DNA from: Symsagittifera roscoffensis
Taxonomy: Eukaryota; Xenacoelomorpha; Acoela; Convolutidae
DNA: 64,000 nt
Assembly: GCF_963678635.1 (NCBI RefSeq)
Contig: NC_087063.1
Span: forward strand, 66,764,471-66,828,470
Direction of reading: 5' to 3'
This document shows, piece by piece, positions 14,281-27,100 of the stretch. Numbering within the stretch: position 1 is the first letter of the stretch; the number at the start of each line of letters is the position of its first letter. A model generated the notes under the pieces. That model was not told the DNA's origin. It did no database searches and saw only the letters and a list, made by a program, of their open reading frames with translations. Position numbers and translations under genes: made by a program.

Positions 14281-15720
14281 AGACTTTAAAAACTGCAAAA
14301 AATTTTTCCCAGAGTTGGGAGAAACTAGTTTGAATTTTTTGATTTTTGGTCTAACTACGAGCATATGGCAAGCGAGCAAGCTCGAAAATGCTTATTTATG
14401 TAAAACTTAAGCCGCAAAGATTTAGATTCACCCGAATAAATTTATTTTTTTTTGGATTTATTGAGCAAAATGGGAATCATAAACTTCGAAAATTCAAAAA
14501 AAAATTCTCCATTAAAATACTGGAAATTTTTTCGATTTTCCTTTTTAGAAAATTGTATGTTTTTGTAATCATTTTTCTACAAAAACTGTTTTGCAATGTG
14601 ACATCCTTGCCTGACGTCATTTTCATATTAGCAATTTTGGTACAAAAGATGTATTTCTGGAGCTCAAATTGATAATTACATAACTACGTAAACATTGATC
14701 ACTAATTCTATCAAACATAGAAAGATTTAACCGAGCTGTAATGCAACTGATCGAAATCGTGATAGAATAAATTCATCCAACCATGATCTGACTTGCTCCG
14801 GTTGATAGACAGATTCCAGCGGAATAGGTCTGACCCAAGCATTCCTCAGTGAAAGATATGTCTAAGCGCTCAAAACATTTTACAAAAATAATAAACACTG
14901 AAAGCCAGTAGCAATATTGAATAACTGAACCGCTTGTGATTAACCTACCACAAGAAAAAATATCAGACACAGAAGACTGTATTTGACATGCCATCCAAAA
15001 TGCCTGTTTTGCTTTGACTGTCGAAGATACCTAAGTTGTAGTGTTTTGGTCAGATTCAGGAACCACAAACATTCTTCAGAATGAGTCGAATGATATATCA
15101 TATTGCAGCCCTTAAAACCGTGATTTGGAAGACTTTAAAAACTGCAAAAAATTTTTCCCAGAGTTGGGAGAAACTAGTTTGAATTTTTTGATTTTTGGTC
15201 TAACTTCGAGCATATGGCAAGCGAGCAAGCTCGAAAACGCTTATTTATGTAAAACTTAAGCCGCAAAGATTTAGATTCACCCGAATAAATTTATTTTTTT
15301 TTGGATTTATTGAGCAAAATGGGAATCATAAACTTCGAAAATTCAAAAAAAAATTCTCCATTAAAATACTGGAAATTTTTTCGATTTTCCCTTTTAGAAA
15401 ATTGTATGTTTTTGTAATCATTTTTCTACAAAAACTGTTTTGCAATGTGACATCCTTGCCTGACGTCATTTTCATATTAGCAATTTTGGTACAAAAGATG
15501 TATTTCTGGAGCTCAAATTGATAATTACATAACTACGTAAACATTGATCACTAATTCTATCAAACATAGAAAGATTTAACCGAGCTGTAATGCAACTGAT
15601 CGAAATCGTGATAGAATAAATTCATCCAACCATGATCTGACTTGCTCCGGTTGATAGACAGATTCCAGCGGAATAGGTCTGACCCAAGCATCCCTCAGTG
15701 AAAGATATGTCTAACAACAT
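14281..15720. repeat. recently duplicated satellite monomer pair
   Basis: About 580 bp from 14281 and from 15125 are almost identical, including private variants (GAGCATATGGCAAGC, GATAGACAGATTCCAGCGG). Neighbouring monomers differ far more, so this is a recent unit duplication or conversion. Confidence 0.85.
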
Positions 15721-16356
15721 TCAGTATGGGTCGAATAATATATCATATTGCAGCCCTTTCAGACGTGATCTGTAAGACTTTAAAAGAAAACTGCGAAAAT
15801 TTCTCCCAGAGTTGAGAGAAATTTGTTTAAATTTCGGTCTAATTTTGAGCAAAAGGCGAGCGAGCAAGCTCAAAATTGCTGATTTATGTATAACTTAAGC
15901 CGCAAAAACTTAGTTGTTGTCAAATAAAGTTATTTTTTGGAATTTTTTGAGCAAAATGGGAGTCAAACTTCAAAAATTCGAAAAAAATACTCCAATAAAA
16001 ACTGGAAAAAGTTTTTATTTTTTTATTTTTAGAACATTGTATGTTTTTTCAATCACTTTTCTACAAAAACTGTTTTGCAGTGTGACGTCCTTGCCTGACG
16101 TCATACTTTGATATTAGCCATTGTGGTAAAAAAAAAGATGAATTTCTTGAGCTCAAACTGATAATTACTTAACTAAGTAAACATTGTTCACTAATTCTAC
16201 CAAACATAGAAAAATTTAAACGAGCTGTAATACAACTGATCAAAATAGTGAAAGAATAAAATCATTCAAATATGCTCTGACTTGCTCCGATCGATAGATA
16301 GATATTAGGGGAAAAGGTCTGACCCAAGCATCCCTCAGTGAAAGATATGTCTAACC

Positions 16357-17220
16357 GCTCAAAACATAGTTTAACAATATTAAACAGTGATAGTCAGTAG
16401 CGTTAATGAAGAACTTAACCGCTCGTGAATAACCTACTACAAGAAAAAGTATCAGACAGAAAAGAGTGTATATGAAATGACATCCAAGTTGCCTGTTTTG
16501 CTATTACTGTCGAAGATACCTAAGTTGCAGTTTTTCGGTCAGATTCAGGAACCAAAAACAATCATCAGAATGTGTCGAATATTTAATCATATTGCAGCCC
16601 TTTCAGTCGAGATTTGAAAAATATTTAAAAAAACCGCGAAAAAATTCTCCCAGATTGGAGAAAAACTAGTTTGAAATTTTTTATTTTTGGTCTAATTTTC
16701 AACAAAAGGCAAGCGAGCAAGCTCAAATTAGCTTATTTATGTATAACTTAAGCCGCAAGGTTTTAATTTTAGTCGAATCAAGTTTTTTTTTCGCTCAAAA
16801 CATAGTTTAACAATATTAAACAGTGATAGCCAGTAGCGTTAATGAAGAATTTAACCGCTCGTGAATAACCTACTACAAGAAAAAATATCAGACAGAAAAG
16901 AGTGTATTTGAAATGACATCCAAGTTGCCTGTTTTGCTATTACTGTCGAAGATACCTAAGTTGTGGTTTTTTGGTCAGATTCAGGAACCAAAAACAATCA
17001 TCAGAATGTGTCGAATATTTAATCAAATTGCAGCCCTTTCAGTCGTGATTTGAAAAATATTTTAAAAAACCGCGAAAAAATTCTCCCAGAGTGGAGAAAA
17101 ACTAGTTTGAATTTTTTGATTTATGGTCTCATTTTCAGCAAAAGGCAAGCGAGCAAGCTCAAATTTGCTTATTTATGTATAATTTAAGCCGCATGGTTTT
17201 AATTTTAGTCGAATAAAATT
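16357..17220. repeat. partial-unit duplication inside the satellite
   Basis: A segment of about 430 bp beginning CGCTCAAAACATAGTTTAAC at 16357 is repeated at about 16793, abruptly following a T-run. This creates a half-length period inside the array. Confidence 0.8.
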
Positions 17221-18220
17221 TTTTCTCGAATTTGTCGAGCAAAATGGGAATCATAATTTTCAAAAATCAAAAAAAAAATTCTCCAACAAAAATGGAAAAG
17301 CTTTTGGTTTCTTCCTTTTTAGAACATCGTATGTTTTTTCAATCACTTTTCTACAAAAACTGTTTTGCAATGTGACGTCCTTGCCTGATGTCATACTTTG
17401 ATATTAGCCAATTTGGTATAAAAAATGTATTTCTGGAGCTCAAACTGATAATTACTTACGTAAACAATGATCACTAAGTCTACCAAACATAGAAAACTTT
17501 GACCGAGCTGTAATACAACTGATCAAAATAGTGAAAGAAAAAAATCATCCAACCATTCTCTGACTTGCTCCGATCAATCAATAGATTTTAGAGGAATATG
17601 TCTGACCCAAGCATCTCTCAGTGAAAGATATGTCAAAACGCTCAAAACATATTACAACAATATTGTACACTGATAGCCACTAGCGCTAATGAATAACTTA
17701 ACCGCTCGTGAATAACCTACCACAAGACAAAATATCAGACAGAAAAGACTGTATATGACATGACATTCAACCTGCGTTGTGCTTTGACTGTCGATGATAC
17801 CTAAAGTGTTGTTTGTTCGTCAGATTCAGGAACCACAAACAATCTTCAGAATGGATGGAATAATATATAATATTGCAGCTCTTTCAATCGTGATTTGAAA
17901 GACTTTAAAAAAACTGCGAAAACATTCCTCCAGAGTTGAGAATAACTAGTTAGAATTTTTCGAGTTTAGGTCTAATTTCGAGCAGAAGGCGAGCGAGCAA
18001 GCTCAAAATTGCTTATTTCTGTATAAATTAGGCCGCAAAAATTTAGTTTTAGTCGAATAAAATTTTTTTGGCCTTTTTGAGCGAAATGGGAATTATTAAC
18101 TTCAAAAAAAATCAAAAAAATCTCTCAATCAAAAATTGGAAAAAAATTTAGTTTTTTCTTTTTTAGAACATCGTATGTTTTTTCAATCAATTTTCCATAA
18201 AAAAAAACTGTTTTGCAATG

Positions 18221-18272
18221 TGACGTCCTTGCCTGACGTCATACTTCGATATAGGCAATTTTGGTATAAAAG
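18221..18272 (+). promoter_or_regulatory. paired CRE-like sites plus TATA-like box (example 2)
   Basis: TGACGTC at 18221-18227, TGACGTCA at 18234-18241 and TATAAAAG at 18265-18272. This monomer retains all three elements intact and is the clearest case in the array. Regulatory function is inferred from motif match and spacing only. Confidence 0.35.
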
Positions 18273-19331
18273 GTTTAATTCTGGAGCTCAATTTGATAAA
18301 TACTTAACTACGTAAACATTGATCACTAATTCTACCAAACATAAGAAAAATTTAAAGAGCTGTGACACGACTGATCAAAATAGTGAAAGAATAAATTCAT
18401 CCAACCATTGTCTGACTTGCTCCGATCTATAGATAGATTCTAGAGGAACAGGTCTGACCCAAGCATGCATCAGTGAAAGATATTTCTAACCGCTCAAAAC
18501 ATATTACAACAATAATAAACACTGATAGCCAGCAGCGCTAATGAATAACTTAACCGCTCGTAAATAACCTACCACAAGACAAAATATCAGACAGAATAGA
18601 CTGTATATGACATGACATCCAATCTGCCTGTTTTGCTATGACTGTCGATGACACCCAAGTTGTAGTTTTTCGGTCAGACTCAGGAACCATAAACAATCTT
18701 CAGAATGTGTCAAAATATATATCACAATGCAGCCTTTCAGTCGTGATTTGAAAGACTTTAGATGAAATTGCGAAAAAAATCTCCCAGAGTTGATAGAAAC
18801 TGGTTACATTTGTTTGATTTTTGGTCTTATTTCGAGGAAAATGCGATTGATCAAGCTTGAAATAGCTCATTTTGTACAGTTTAAGCCGCAGAAACTTAGT
18901 TTTAGTCAAATAAATTTATTTTTTGGAAATTTTCAAGCAAAATGGGAATCATATTTTCAAAAATCAAAAAAAAAATTTCTCCAACAAAAATGGAAAAGCT
19001 TTTGGTTTCTTCCTTTTTAGAACATCGTATGTTTTTTCAATCACTTTTCTACAAAAACTGTTTTGTAATGTTAAGTCCTTGTCTGACGTCATACTTTGAT
19101 ATAAGCTATTTTGGTATAAAAGATGTATTTCTGAAGCTCAAACTGATAATTACTTAGCTATGTAAACATTGATCACTAACTCTACCAACCATAGAAAGAT
19201 TTAACCGAGCTGTAATACAACTGATCAAAATAGTGAAAGAATAAAATCATTCAACCATGCTCTGACTTGCTCCGATCGATAGATAGATATTAGGGGAAAA
19301 GGTCTGACCCAAGCATCCCTCAGTGAAAGAT

Positions 19332-19531
19332 NNNNNNNNNNNNNNNNNNNNNNNNNNNNNNNNNNNNNNNNNNNNNNNNNNNNNNNNNNNNNNNNNNNNN
19401 NNNNNNNNNNNNNNNNNNNNNNNNNNNNNNNNNNNNNNNNNNNNNNNNNNNNNNNNNNNNNNNNNNNNNNNNNNNNNNNNNNNNNNNNNNNNNNNNNNNN
19501 NNNNNNNNNNNNNNNNNNNNNNNNNNNNNNN
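19332..19531. other. assembly gap of 200 N
   Basis: Exactly 200 N. The left flank is satellite monomer, the right flank is unrelated AT-rich sequence, so the true end of the array lies inside the gap and the array may be much longer than shown. Confidence 0.99.
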
Positions 19532-20672
19532 TTTTTTTTGCGTTTATGGACTTGTATTAAAAGAACTTGTCAAGTTATTTTCTACTTTTACATATAAATT
19601 ATTCTGACGGAAATCATTCTACAAACGAAATCGCATCTCAACTGGCCTGATTGCACACGGAAACATATCCGGTAAGCGTAGCAAATGATGAAAATTCGAC
19701 GAATAGCTATATCTTGAATCTTTTCCCCGTCGAATCCGCACCGGAATTTCAGGATTAAAAATTGATTATATTGGAAAAATTTGCGTAAATTGTTGCCATT
19801 ATAGTCCGTTATTGTTTCAAAGCTAGAGCATAGAGCTGATTATTGTTATTATAATCGTTTAATATTCTAATCCATTAAAATCCATTATAATCAATTATAA
19901 TCCAATTAAAACACATTATAACTGATTATATGGGTTGTACCCCCTAAGTTTTTTGCAAATTGCTCTAGGGGGTTGGGGTTGGGTGGGAAGTAAATGTTGG
20001 GGTGGTGCGGCGAGTATGTGGTGTGAAGAGTATATGGGGTTGACATGCGAAAATTGTTGTAGAGGCCAGTAAAATTTCATAATCTATAAATGTAATTTAT
20101 AAAAATACAAAGTAATTTTCATAAAAATACATAGAAAACAAGATAACAAAAAAGATAACAAAGATAAGGATACCTATAAAAGATATTATGATAAACAAAC
20201 AAGAAAAAAACAAGCTGAAAATAGTTCAAAAAAGGCAAGATAAATCGCTCGAATGGCGAATAGCCTTTTTCATTCATCTGCCTGCAGAAATTTTACTGGC
20301 AATTTTTTTTACTCACATTTCGCAATTGTTACAAAAGCATGCGGACTGAGAAGGGAATGACAAAAATAACTGTTCTTCGAACTAAACCTTGCAGAGCACC
20401 TCGTTACACCATAAAACTTGTGCCTATATGAAGAGGGGGGAAAGATGCCTGCAAATTGTGGTATAATGTTTAAAGTAATCTTGATTTGGACTCTAATAAA
20501 CTTTTCTTAATAAAGAAAAAGGTTGAAATTTTCGGTTTTCCAGACTCGTATACATGCAAGAAGAGAAAAAAACTTATGGTGAACTCTTCTCGTGAACTTT
20601 TCTGTAGTTTCTTTGTAATTTCGGCAGTAATTATCTAATTTTCTTCAGCAATGTACCATCATTTCCTGAAAA

Positions 20673-20723
<51 letters not shown>

Positions 20724-22182
20724 TATGTAAAAAAAAACATTTAGAAAAAAAAAACAAAAAAAGCAAGTGAAAAAAGTGGGAATAAAATGTTTACATTTCT
20801 TTCAATTTTTTATGAAAAATTTGCCTACTTCGCAATTTTTTGAGCAAAACTTTGAAAGGATGGAATTTTACATTTTTTTCAAATTGCATGAAAAAGATTT
20901 TGTAATCGGATCAAAAGGTTAATTCCTTCTTTGAGTTTAAAGATTTACCGACTAGCACATGACACATATTTCGGATTACTGTCATTCAATGGTAAAAAAA
21001 AATGAGTCGAAAGGTGTTTTTTTGTTGGATCGATCATATCATCCTTAAAGAAGCTCTTAGGAGTTCAATTGTGGTGCTTCACTAATTTCTTCCAGTTTTA
21101 GTGATTCAATTAATCATAATGGCAAGCAGTAGAAACATGGGCTACTAGCAGAGCTACCGGCTGTTATTTTTGATGGTGTAGCAATGCGTTTTTATCTCTC
21201 AGTTTTAATCTGAAAGCAAAATTTTTGTTTTCAATTTTGTCAAATCCAAATTGCATATCAGATAAAAGTTTCAGCTTTAACAAATGAGCCACAAACATTG
21301 AACAAAAATTTCAATTACAACTAAAAAAAATGGATAGAAAAAAATTTCAGAAACAAATTGATAATGATTGTGTCCGCATCCAAGTTAAGGCTTATTTAAT
21401 CGATTATAATAAATATTAAGTACATCTTTGACACTTATTTTGGATTAAAATAACCCAAATTAGGTGTTAAAGCTATTTATACTCGATTATAATCGTGATA
21501 TTTTCCACAAGGCTATTATATCTCTTAATCCATTATAATTGGTGTTTCATACCAATTATAACTGTATCAAAAGTAGATGGATTATTAATTGATGATAATT
21601 GTTCGAAATGTAGTATAAATGATAATAATGCTTTTTCAAAGAGAGATTTGATAATCGATTATTAACTGATAATAATTGATGTTTTCTCAACTTTAGTTAG
21701 ATTGGCATAAAAATCATAATAAAATCAATTATTAACTCTTGAAACAGGGTGGCACGTTTCTCTCCACGCAATTTTGCGCCTCTCAAGTTTAGTCGCTTAT
21801 ATCTCCCCTCTCTTGTTTCGCCTCTCATAGTTTTTCACATTTCCTTCTCACACGTTTCGCTCCTAATTTTTTTGAACAATTAATTGCCACTATCTAATTT
21901 TACGGTTTGTGGGCGAGATGTGTGTAGGGCTCTGCTAGTAGCGCAGAATGTTTCAACTAGTTATCAATATAAATAAGAATGGGGAAAATTTATTATTTTC
22001 TTGCAAACCTTTTTGAACACTTTCATTTATTATACATTAAAAAAGTATCTGCGCTTTCTTTTGGCAATTATAATCATGCTATTTATAGAAAAATTTTGAA
22101 TAAAACCAATCTTTTTTTAGTTATGCGAGACGTCATCAGTGGACTTTAACTTCTTTAAAGACAGCAGTAGTGACCTTGGACC
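19532..22182. other. AT-rich spacer upstream of the unknown gene
   Basis: No coding exon recognised. It holds a TA microsatellite and two clusters of TTATAATC-type short palindromic motifs (about 19850-19935 and 21395-21735). A T-run ending in AG at about 22119 looks like a splice acceptor in front of the 976-residue gene, so a non-coding upstream exon is possible but I cannot place it. Confidence 0.5.
20676..20720. repeat. (TA)n microsatellite
   Basis: About 21-22 uninterrupted TA dinucleotides. Confidence 0.97.
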
Positions 22183-24193
22183 ATGGACAGACTTAAAAAA
22201 CTGTATCCGGATATGGAAGAACGACTGGTTTGCATGCCAATGCTTCCAGAGGAGCTGCGAGACAACCCGGTCGCCAAAAAGCTGGTTCACAGAGAGTCGT
22301 CTGTACTGGAAACTTTGGGGCTGAAAGGTCTTCTTTTTCAGAGAGGAGACGTTGGCAGCTATTTTTATTTTCCAGTCTCTAGCAGCTGGTTAAATGTAGC
22401 AGTTGAAATCAGAGAAGAAGGCAGCGATATAATGTTGTCCCCAGAGCTGGATGTTAAGCGATTAATCAAAAGCGATTGGGAGAAAACGGGAATGGAACAA
22501 AGTTTCAGAAGAACAATTAGTATTCGATATATTTGTTTATTCACCTTAGACTCGTATTCTACAGTAAGCCGAATAGAAAGTTTTGACTTAACTTTGCTAT
22601 GCACAACGAACCAGGCCAATGACGAATTGGAGTTTCATGAACATTGGCTAACTTTGGACTGTCACCATCGCATAGCTCTTGGACATGCAAAATTTGAAGA
22701 GTTTTTGAGAAACTCGTTCGTGGTTCTCAATTGTTACAGGAGTTGCCACTCTGAATTTTTGAACTTATTTCTACAAGAATCTAACAAAAATTGTGGAAGA
22801 ATTGAACTTCAAATCCAGGGTAATTTTGTTGACAACGAAACTTTGCTATCACGTTTCGACTCCAACTTTCCTCACATAAGCACTAGTTTGAAGTTTTTAT
22901 CTGTAGACAATCATGACAATAGTTACTCGGCGATGCGTCGTCTTTGTCGGCAAACCTGGTCGCGTGGAGTTGTTGTTGTTGACTGGCCGCTCATTTTTAG
23001 AGAACGAGTCAACTTCACCGTACCTCAAGCAAATGATACCTGTATGCTCTATGATGGCCTTGGAAAGTGCATTTCCATTTTGGTAGCTGGTTCGTCTGCT
23101 ATAAGTGATGCTACATCATTTTATGAGGAAATCGAGCGCTGTTCAACGTCAATTGTTGCATTCTGGTTATTTCTTTTAATTGATCCTTTTCTAAAAAACC
23201 TTACGAGCGGTGTTTGGAGTGAAATTGCACAAAGCATCAATTTCGTTGTAGTTTTTCAGAATGAAGCCAAGCTGGCTTTCTCAGATCTAAAGAAACAGGA
23301 AAAACTACAACTTACCAAAAAATCACACGCCCCAGAGTTGTCAAAACTGGCAGAGAAATATCAACTGCTTAAAAGTGGTGATCTGGAAAATATGAAGGAA
23401 ATCTCGCCTTCGATTTGGTCGCAGGTGAAGATTGTTTTCCAATCAAAAAAAGGTAAGTTCGTTTTCTTCAAACCAGGCAATAACTTTAAACTACACGAAT
23501 GCAGTACTGAAAATGTCTTCGAACGAAACGGAAATCTTTCACAAAAAGAAGAACTTGCAATTTCGAAAGTTGCTGCAGCGATTGTCTTAGGAAGCAATGA
23601 TAAAATTCAGAACATAAGGAGAGCTTTGGGTTTAAACAACTTGAATCGGTTTAAGCAGATAGAAAAAGAAGAACATGATGATATATTTGGAGATAGTTCT
23701 TGTAGTGAGTCATCTGAAGATGAAACCGCACTTACCAAAACGAGAACTATGATGTCCAAAACTTTGAGAAAAAGAACCGTTCAAACCGTAGTTCAGACCA
23801 ACCAAGCATCTGTTGATCTCAAACTACAAGTTCCTGACAGCGCAACTTTTCCAGTTCGAAATCCTTGTTCCAAAAAGCAGCCAACTTTTCCTTTAGAGGC
23901 CAGAGAAAACTCGGGCTCTTATGGGGCCTCGCAGAACCGTGGAGACATTTCGGAAAGTGACTCTGAAAACTTCGAGTTGTCTTATTATTTGTTAGAAAAA
24001 TCTATGTTCAGAAAGTGGCAAATTCAGTATAGTAACGGAACCCAGAAAGAACAAATGCAGTTTTTATTATCGATCAAAAACTACTACGAAAACGAAGCTA
24101 GCCCCAACCCGACAATAAAAGAAGAAATCCTCGCGCTATCCCGAGCAGTAACTTTTCAGAGTTTTTCAAACATGCCAACTGATCAGTTCCACG
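22183..24193 (+). CDS. unknown gene, exon 1 (residues 1-670)
   Basis: A 2011-nt open exon starting MDRLKKLYPDMEERL and ending in a phase-1 donor (CCACG then GTAAGA). It holds the globular N-terminal part, the acidic serine-rich patch and a Ser/Asp/Glu-rich segment (SESDSENFE). Reading on into the intron adds only three codons before a stop. Confidence 0.85.
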
Positions 24194-27100
24194 GTAAGAA
24201 AAAATGAATTAAATTTGTATTTTCATAATTTATTAATCATAATAATGGGCATTTCTGCCAATAAAAACATTTAAAAACATCATAAAAACCAATTACACAA
24301 AATTCATATAATTTTTTGAGCCTGTGAAGCTTTCTTTGGCTCGAACTAAATGTACCAGTTAACAATTACGAAAATTTGGTTAATATTAATTGTGGTTTCT
24401 GCGATTCGCAGAGGATCTTTGAAAGGCCTTGCAGCCTTTTTAAGCATAGTTCGTTTCTCTTATTTCCCCACATTCCAGAGCGAGTTAATTTGTTGAGCGA
24501 CGCTCTTTTTTCGCGACCTCATGTTTTTTTCTGCGTCTAGAGCTTTCCCGTTGTACTACTATTGCAGCCGTAATTGGTCAGGCTGTGGTAGACCTAAAGC
24601 TAGAGGTTGTGAGAGCTTGTCCTCACGCACTATCATTGCCATGGCAGGGGATCAATCACACGATCTGACGCTCACGAAGTGAACACCTTACATTTTTGCT
24701 AAGTAGTTCTACATTTATAGTCAGCAAATTCGAAAATAAGTAATAGAAAAATTGAGTAATTTATTGAAAAAATTTTACATCACAGGAATTTGGAGAATGT
24801 AGTCAGACGATCCTTCAATTCGTTTCCCAAGTATATTCTCCAAGTTACTGTTATTCTGAAGTTTCTAGCAAATGTAAGCAATATCCTCCGGTTCAGAAAG
24901 CATTGCAAATTATTTGAGGCTAGCTAATTGATCCAGTTATTGCACATGGAAGGAAAACTAGACTTTTTGTCCATTCACAATTTTTCTTACAACATCTGCC
25001 GACATGCTCAGTTCTGCTGACATTCTCAATTTCTTGAAAATTCAAATGAATTACTTTTTGTTCATTTGAGGTAGTACTTGATGTTTTAAATTATATGCTT
25101 TGAGAATATTTTAATTTTTCTCGGATTTGCGGTTCCTAGTTTCTGCCGACTGATTTTTCGTTTTTTTTTAAAAATAAAACCTATATTATCTGGTGCGTTT
25201 TTAAACCGTTTCCTTCTAAAACTTGGGTTTTTCAAATTTTGATTCGAACAGTTCCTAATTGATAAAAACTGATTTTATGAAAATGCGTGGAATTTTGTTT
25301 TTTATTTTTTTGACAGCTTTGGAAAATTTTTCTTTTTCCTCAAAAAAGTTAGTTTTTCTGGAAACCGACCATTTATAACAAGTTGATCCAATGGAAAAAT
25401 CGCACACTACGTTGTCTGTCTGCATAATCCCCTTTCTACCTTAACCCACTTTGGAATATTCATTTTCTCAAAAAATTCCCTCCTAAGACTAAAATTTGGG
25501 GTTCAATCAAAAGCACGGGCTGTTGTTCGTCAAGGAGAAGCCAAAATTTTTACTTTTTTTTCCATTTTTGAAAATGTTTGGAATCTTTTTGACTTTTTTA
25601 AAAACCAAATTCCAAATTTGAGATTAAGGATTGAATCGAACTAATCAGCTGCAAAAATTTTCCCTACAGAAGCGTCGACTCCTAAACTTAAATTATTGTA
25701 GGAGGACATTTTTTAGAATTTTGTCTTTAATTTTCCGCTTTCTAATCAGCAAATTCAAAACATTTTGTGCTACTCACGCAGCCACTATTTAATCTTGTTT
25801 CAAAATTTATCAGCATCTATCAAAGTTCACCAATAGATTTGTGTAAATTTTCAACGCTTGTCGTTCACATAGATGATGCATATTTAAGCTTCAACTGAAT
25901 AAGTCTAAATCTTTTATCATTATATTTCTTATAAAAGAGGTAATACTAGTATTTATAAGAGTTGCCTTATCTGTTTAGATTTCTTATTCCAAATTATTTC
26001 CCTTGGAGAAGGTTCACAGCTGATAGAGTGGTTACTAGAACTAGACATCGTTGGTCTAAGCAAGAGTCCTGAGTTGCGACCGAAATTGAGCCATCTTCTT
26101 CTGAAAGCATGTCAAAAAAACATGCTGAAAACAGTCGAAGTTGTTATTCTAATCTTAGAAAAATTTGAAACTTTACAAAGCGAATTGGAGGCAATTGAAG
26201 AGACTGGAAATACAATTTTTACCCTTTTGTGTCAGAATGCAGATGTCAATCTCGAAATACTCAAAACGATTCTTCAAAATTCGTTCCCCGTCGGCCTTGT
26301 TTTGCATCAATTTGAAGGCAAAAATGCTTTGGAGTGGGCAGAGTTTCACGGAAAACCAGAAATGAAAACCTTACTAATGTCTAATGAGACCTTTCGAACA
26401 GCGTTTGAATTATCGTCTGACGACAGGCAAAACCTAGGTTAGTGATATGCTGTATTCTGAATTTCATATATCACAGAGAAGATAACCAATTTTCACTTAT
26501 TTAGATCTTATGGTTTTTTTCCAGATGCGGATCTCAAAAAAATAAATTCTATAAAACTTGTCGGCCTTTTTTTAGGTCGAACAGATTGATTTGCTGATCT
26601 CTCCCAAATCACAGTAAAGACCTTTCTTCGACCGAATTTTCTGCGCCACACCCGAATTTTCGAAAAAACAGCTTTTGGAAAGATTTGTCTAGAAAAACGA
26701 GTGTTTTCATTGGAGCGCGCTCCACTCTCAAATTTTGTATATAGGTGCCTTTATAAGAATTTTAGGGTAGGTCAGCCAAAAATAGATGCCTCAAAATATC
26801 ATCAAGAGGGACCCTTTGGGTCGTCGGTTGGTCGATTTCCTTAAAAGGATAAGGTCTTTTCCTAAATCCGCCCCCTGTTTTTTCTGTTTAGTTATGTTTT
26901 ACTGAAAGTCAAATCAGTTAGTTTGCAAATGTTTCTTTTTGGCTATTTGATTCATGATTTTCAATCTGCAAACTGAAAACAGTTTATTAATGCAGTGAGA
27001 TTTTTTGTTCGCATTTTTCATGAAGGATTTTACGATTGATTTCGCAGTTTGACTATTCATTTTTTTTTCACTTTAGAATTTTTTTTTGCTAAATTGAAAG

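Larger units (their letters stand above)
4050..19331. repeat. satellite array, about 19 monomers of two length classes
   Basis: Diverged tandem monomers aligned on a shared block (GATCGATAGATAGATTCTAG, a CCTCAGTGAAAGATATGTC string, then CCGCTCAAAACAT). The anchor recurs near 4540, 5412, 6259, 7289, 8139, 8815, 9526, 10233, 10955, 11680, 12400, 13118, 13960, 14805, 15655, 16295, 17580, 18430 and 19275. Long monomers are about 845-870 bp. Seven consecutive short ones (about 8490-12800) are about 710 bp because a module of about 135 bp is missing. Partial-unit duplications disturb the spacing near 6430-6800 and 16365-17220. Small open frames in single monomers are not conserved across the array, so I do not call genes. 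The array runs into the assembly gap at 19332. Confidence 0.95.

Noticed and set aside
4672-19157. Many 60-120-codon frames in the satellite (for example KRHPICLFCYDCRRYLVVVF)
   Set aside because: They recur because the monomer recurs but are interrupted in most monomers, so they are not maintained as proteins.
4050-19331. Regularly spaced repeats as a possible CRISPR array
   Set aside because: The units are 0.7-0.87 kb, diverged throughout, without short repeat/spacer structure; the genome is eukaryotic.
22139-22324. 61-codon frame overlapping the start of the unknown gene
   Set aside because: It is an out-of-frame shadow of exon 1.
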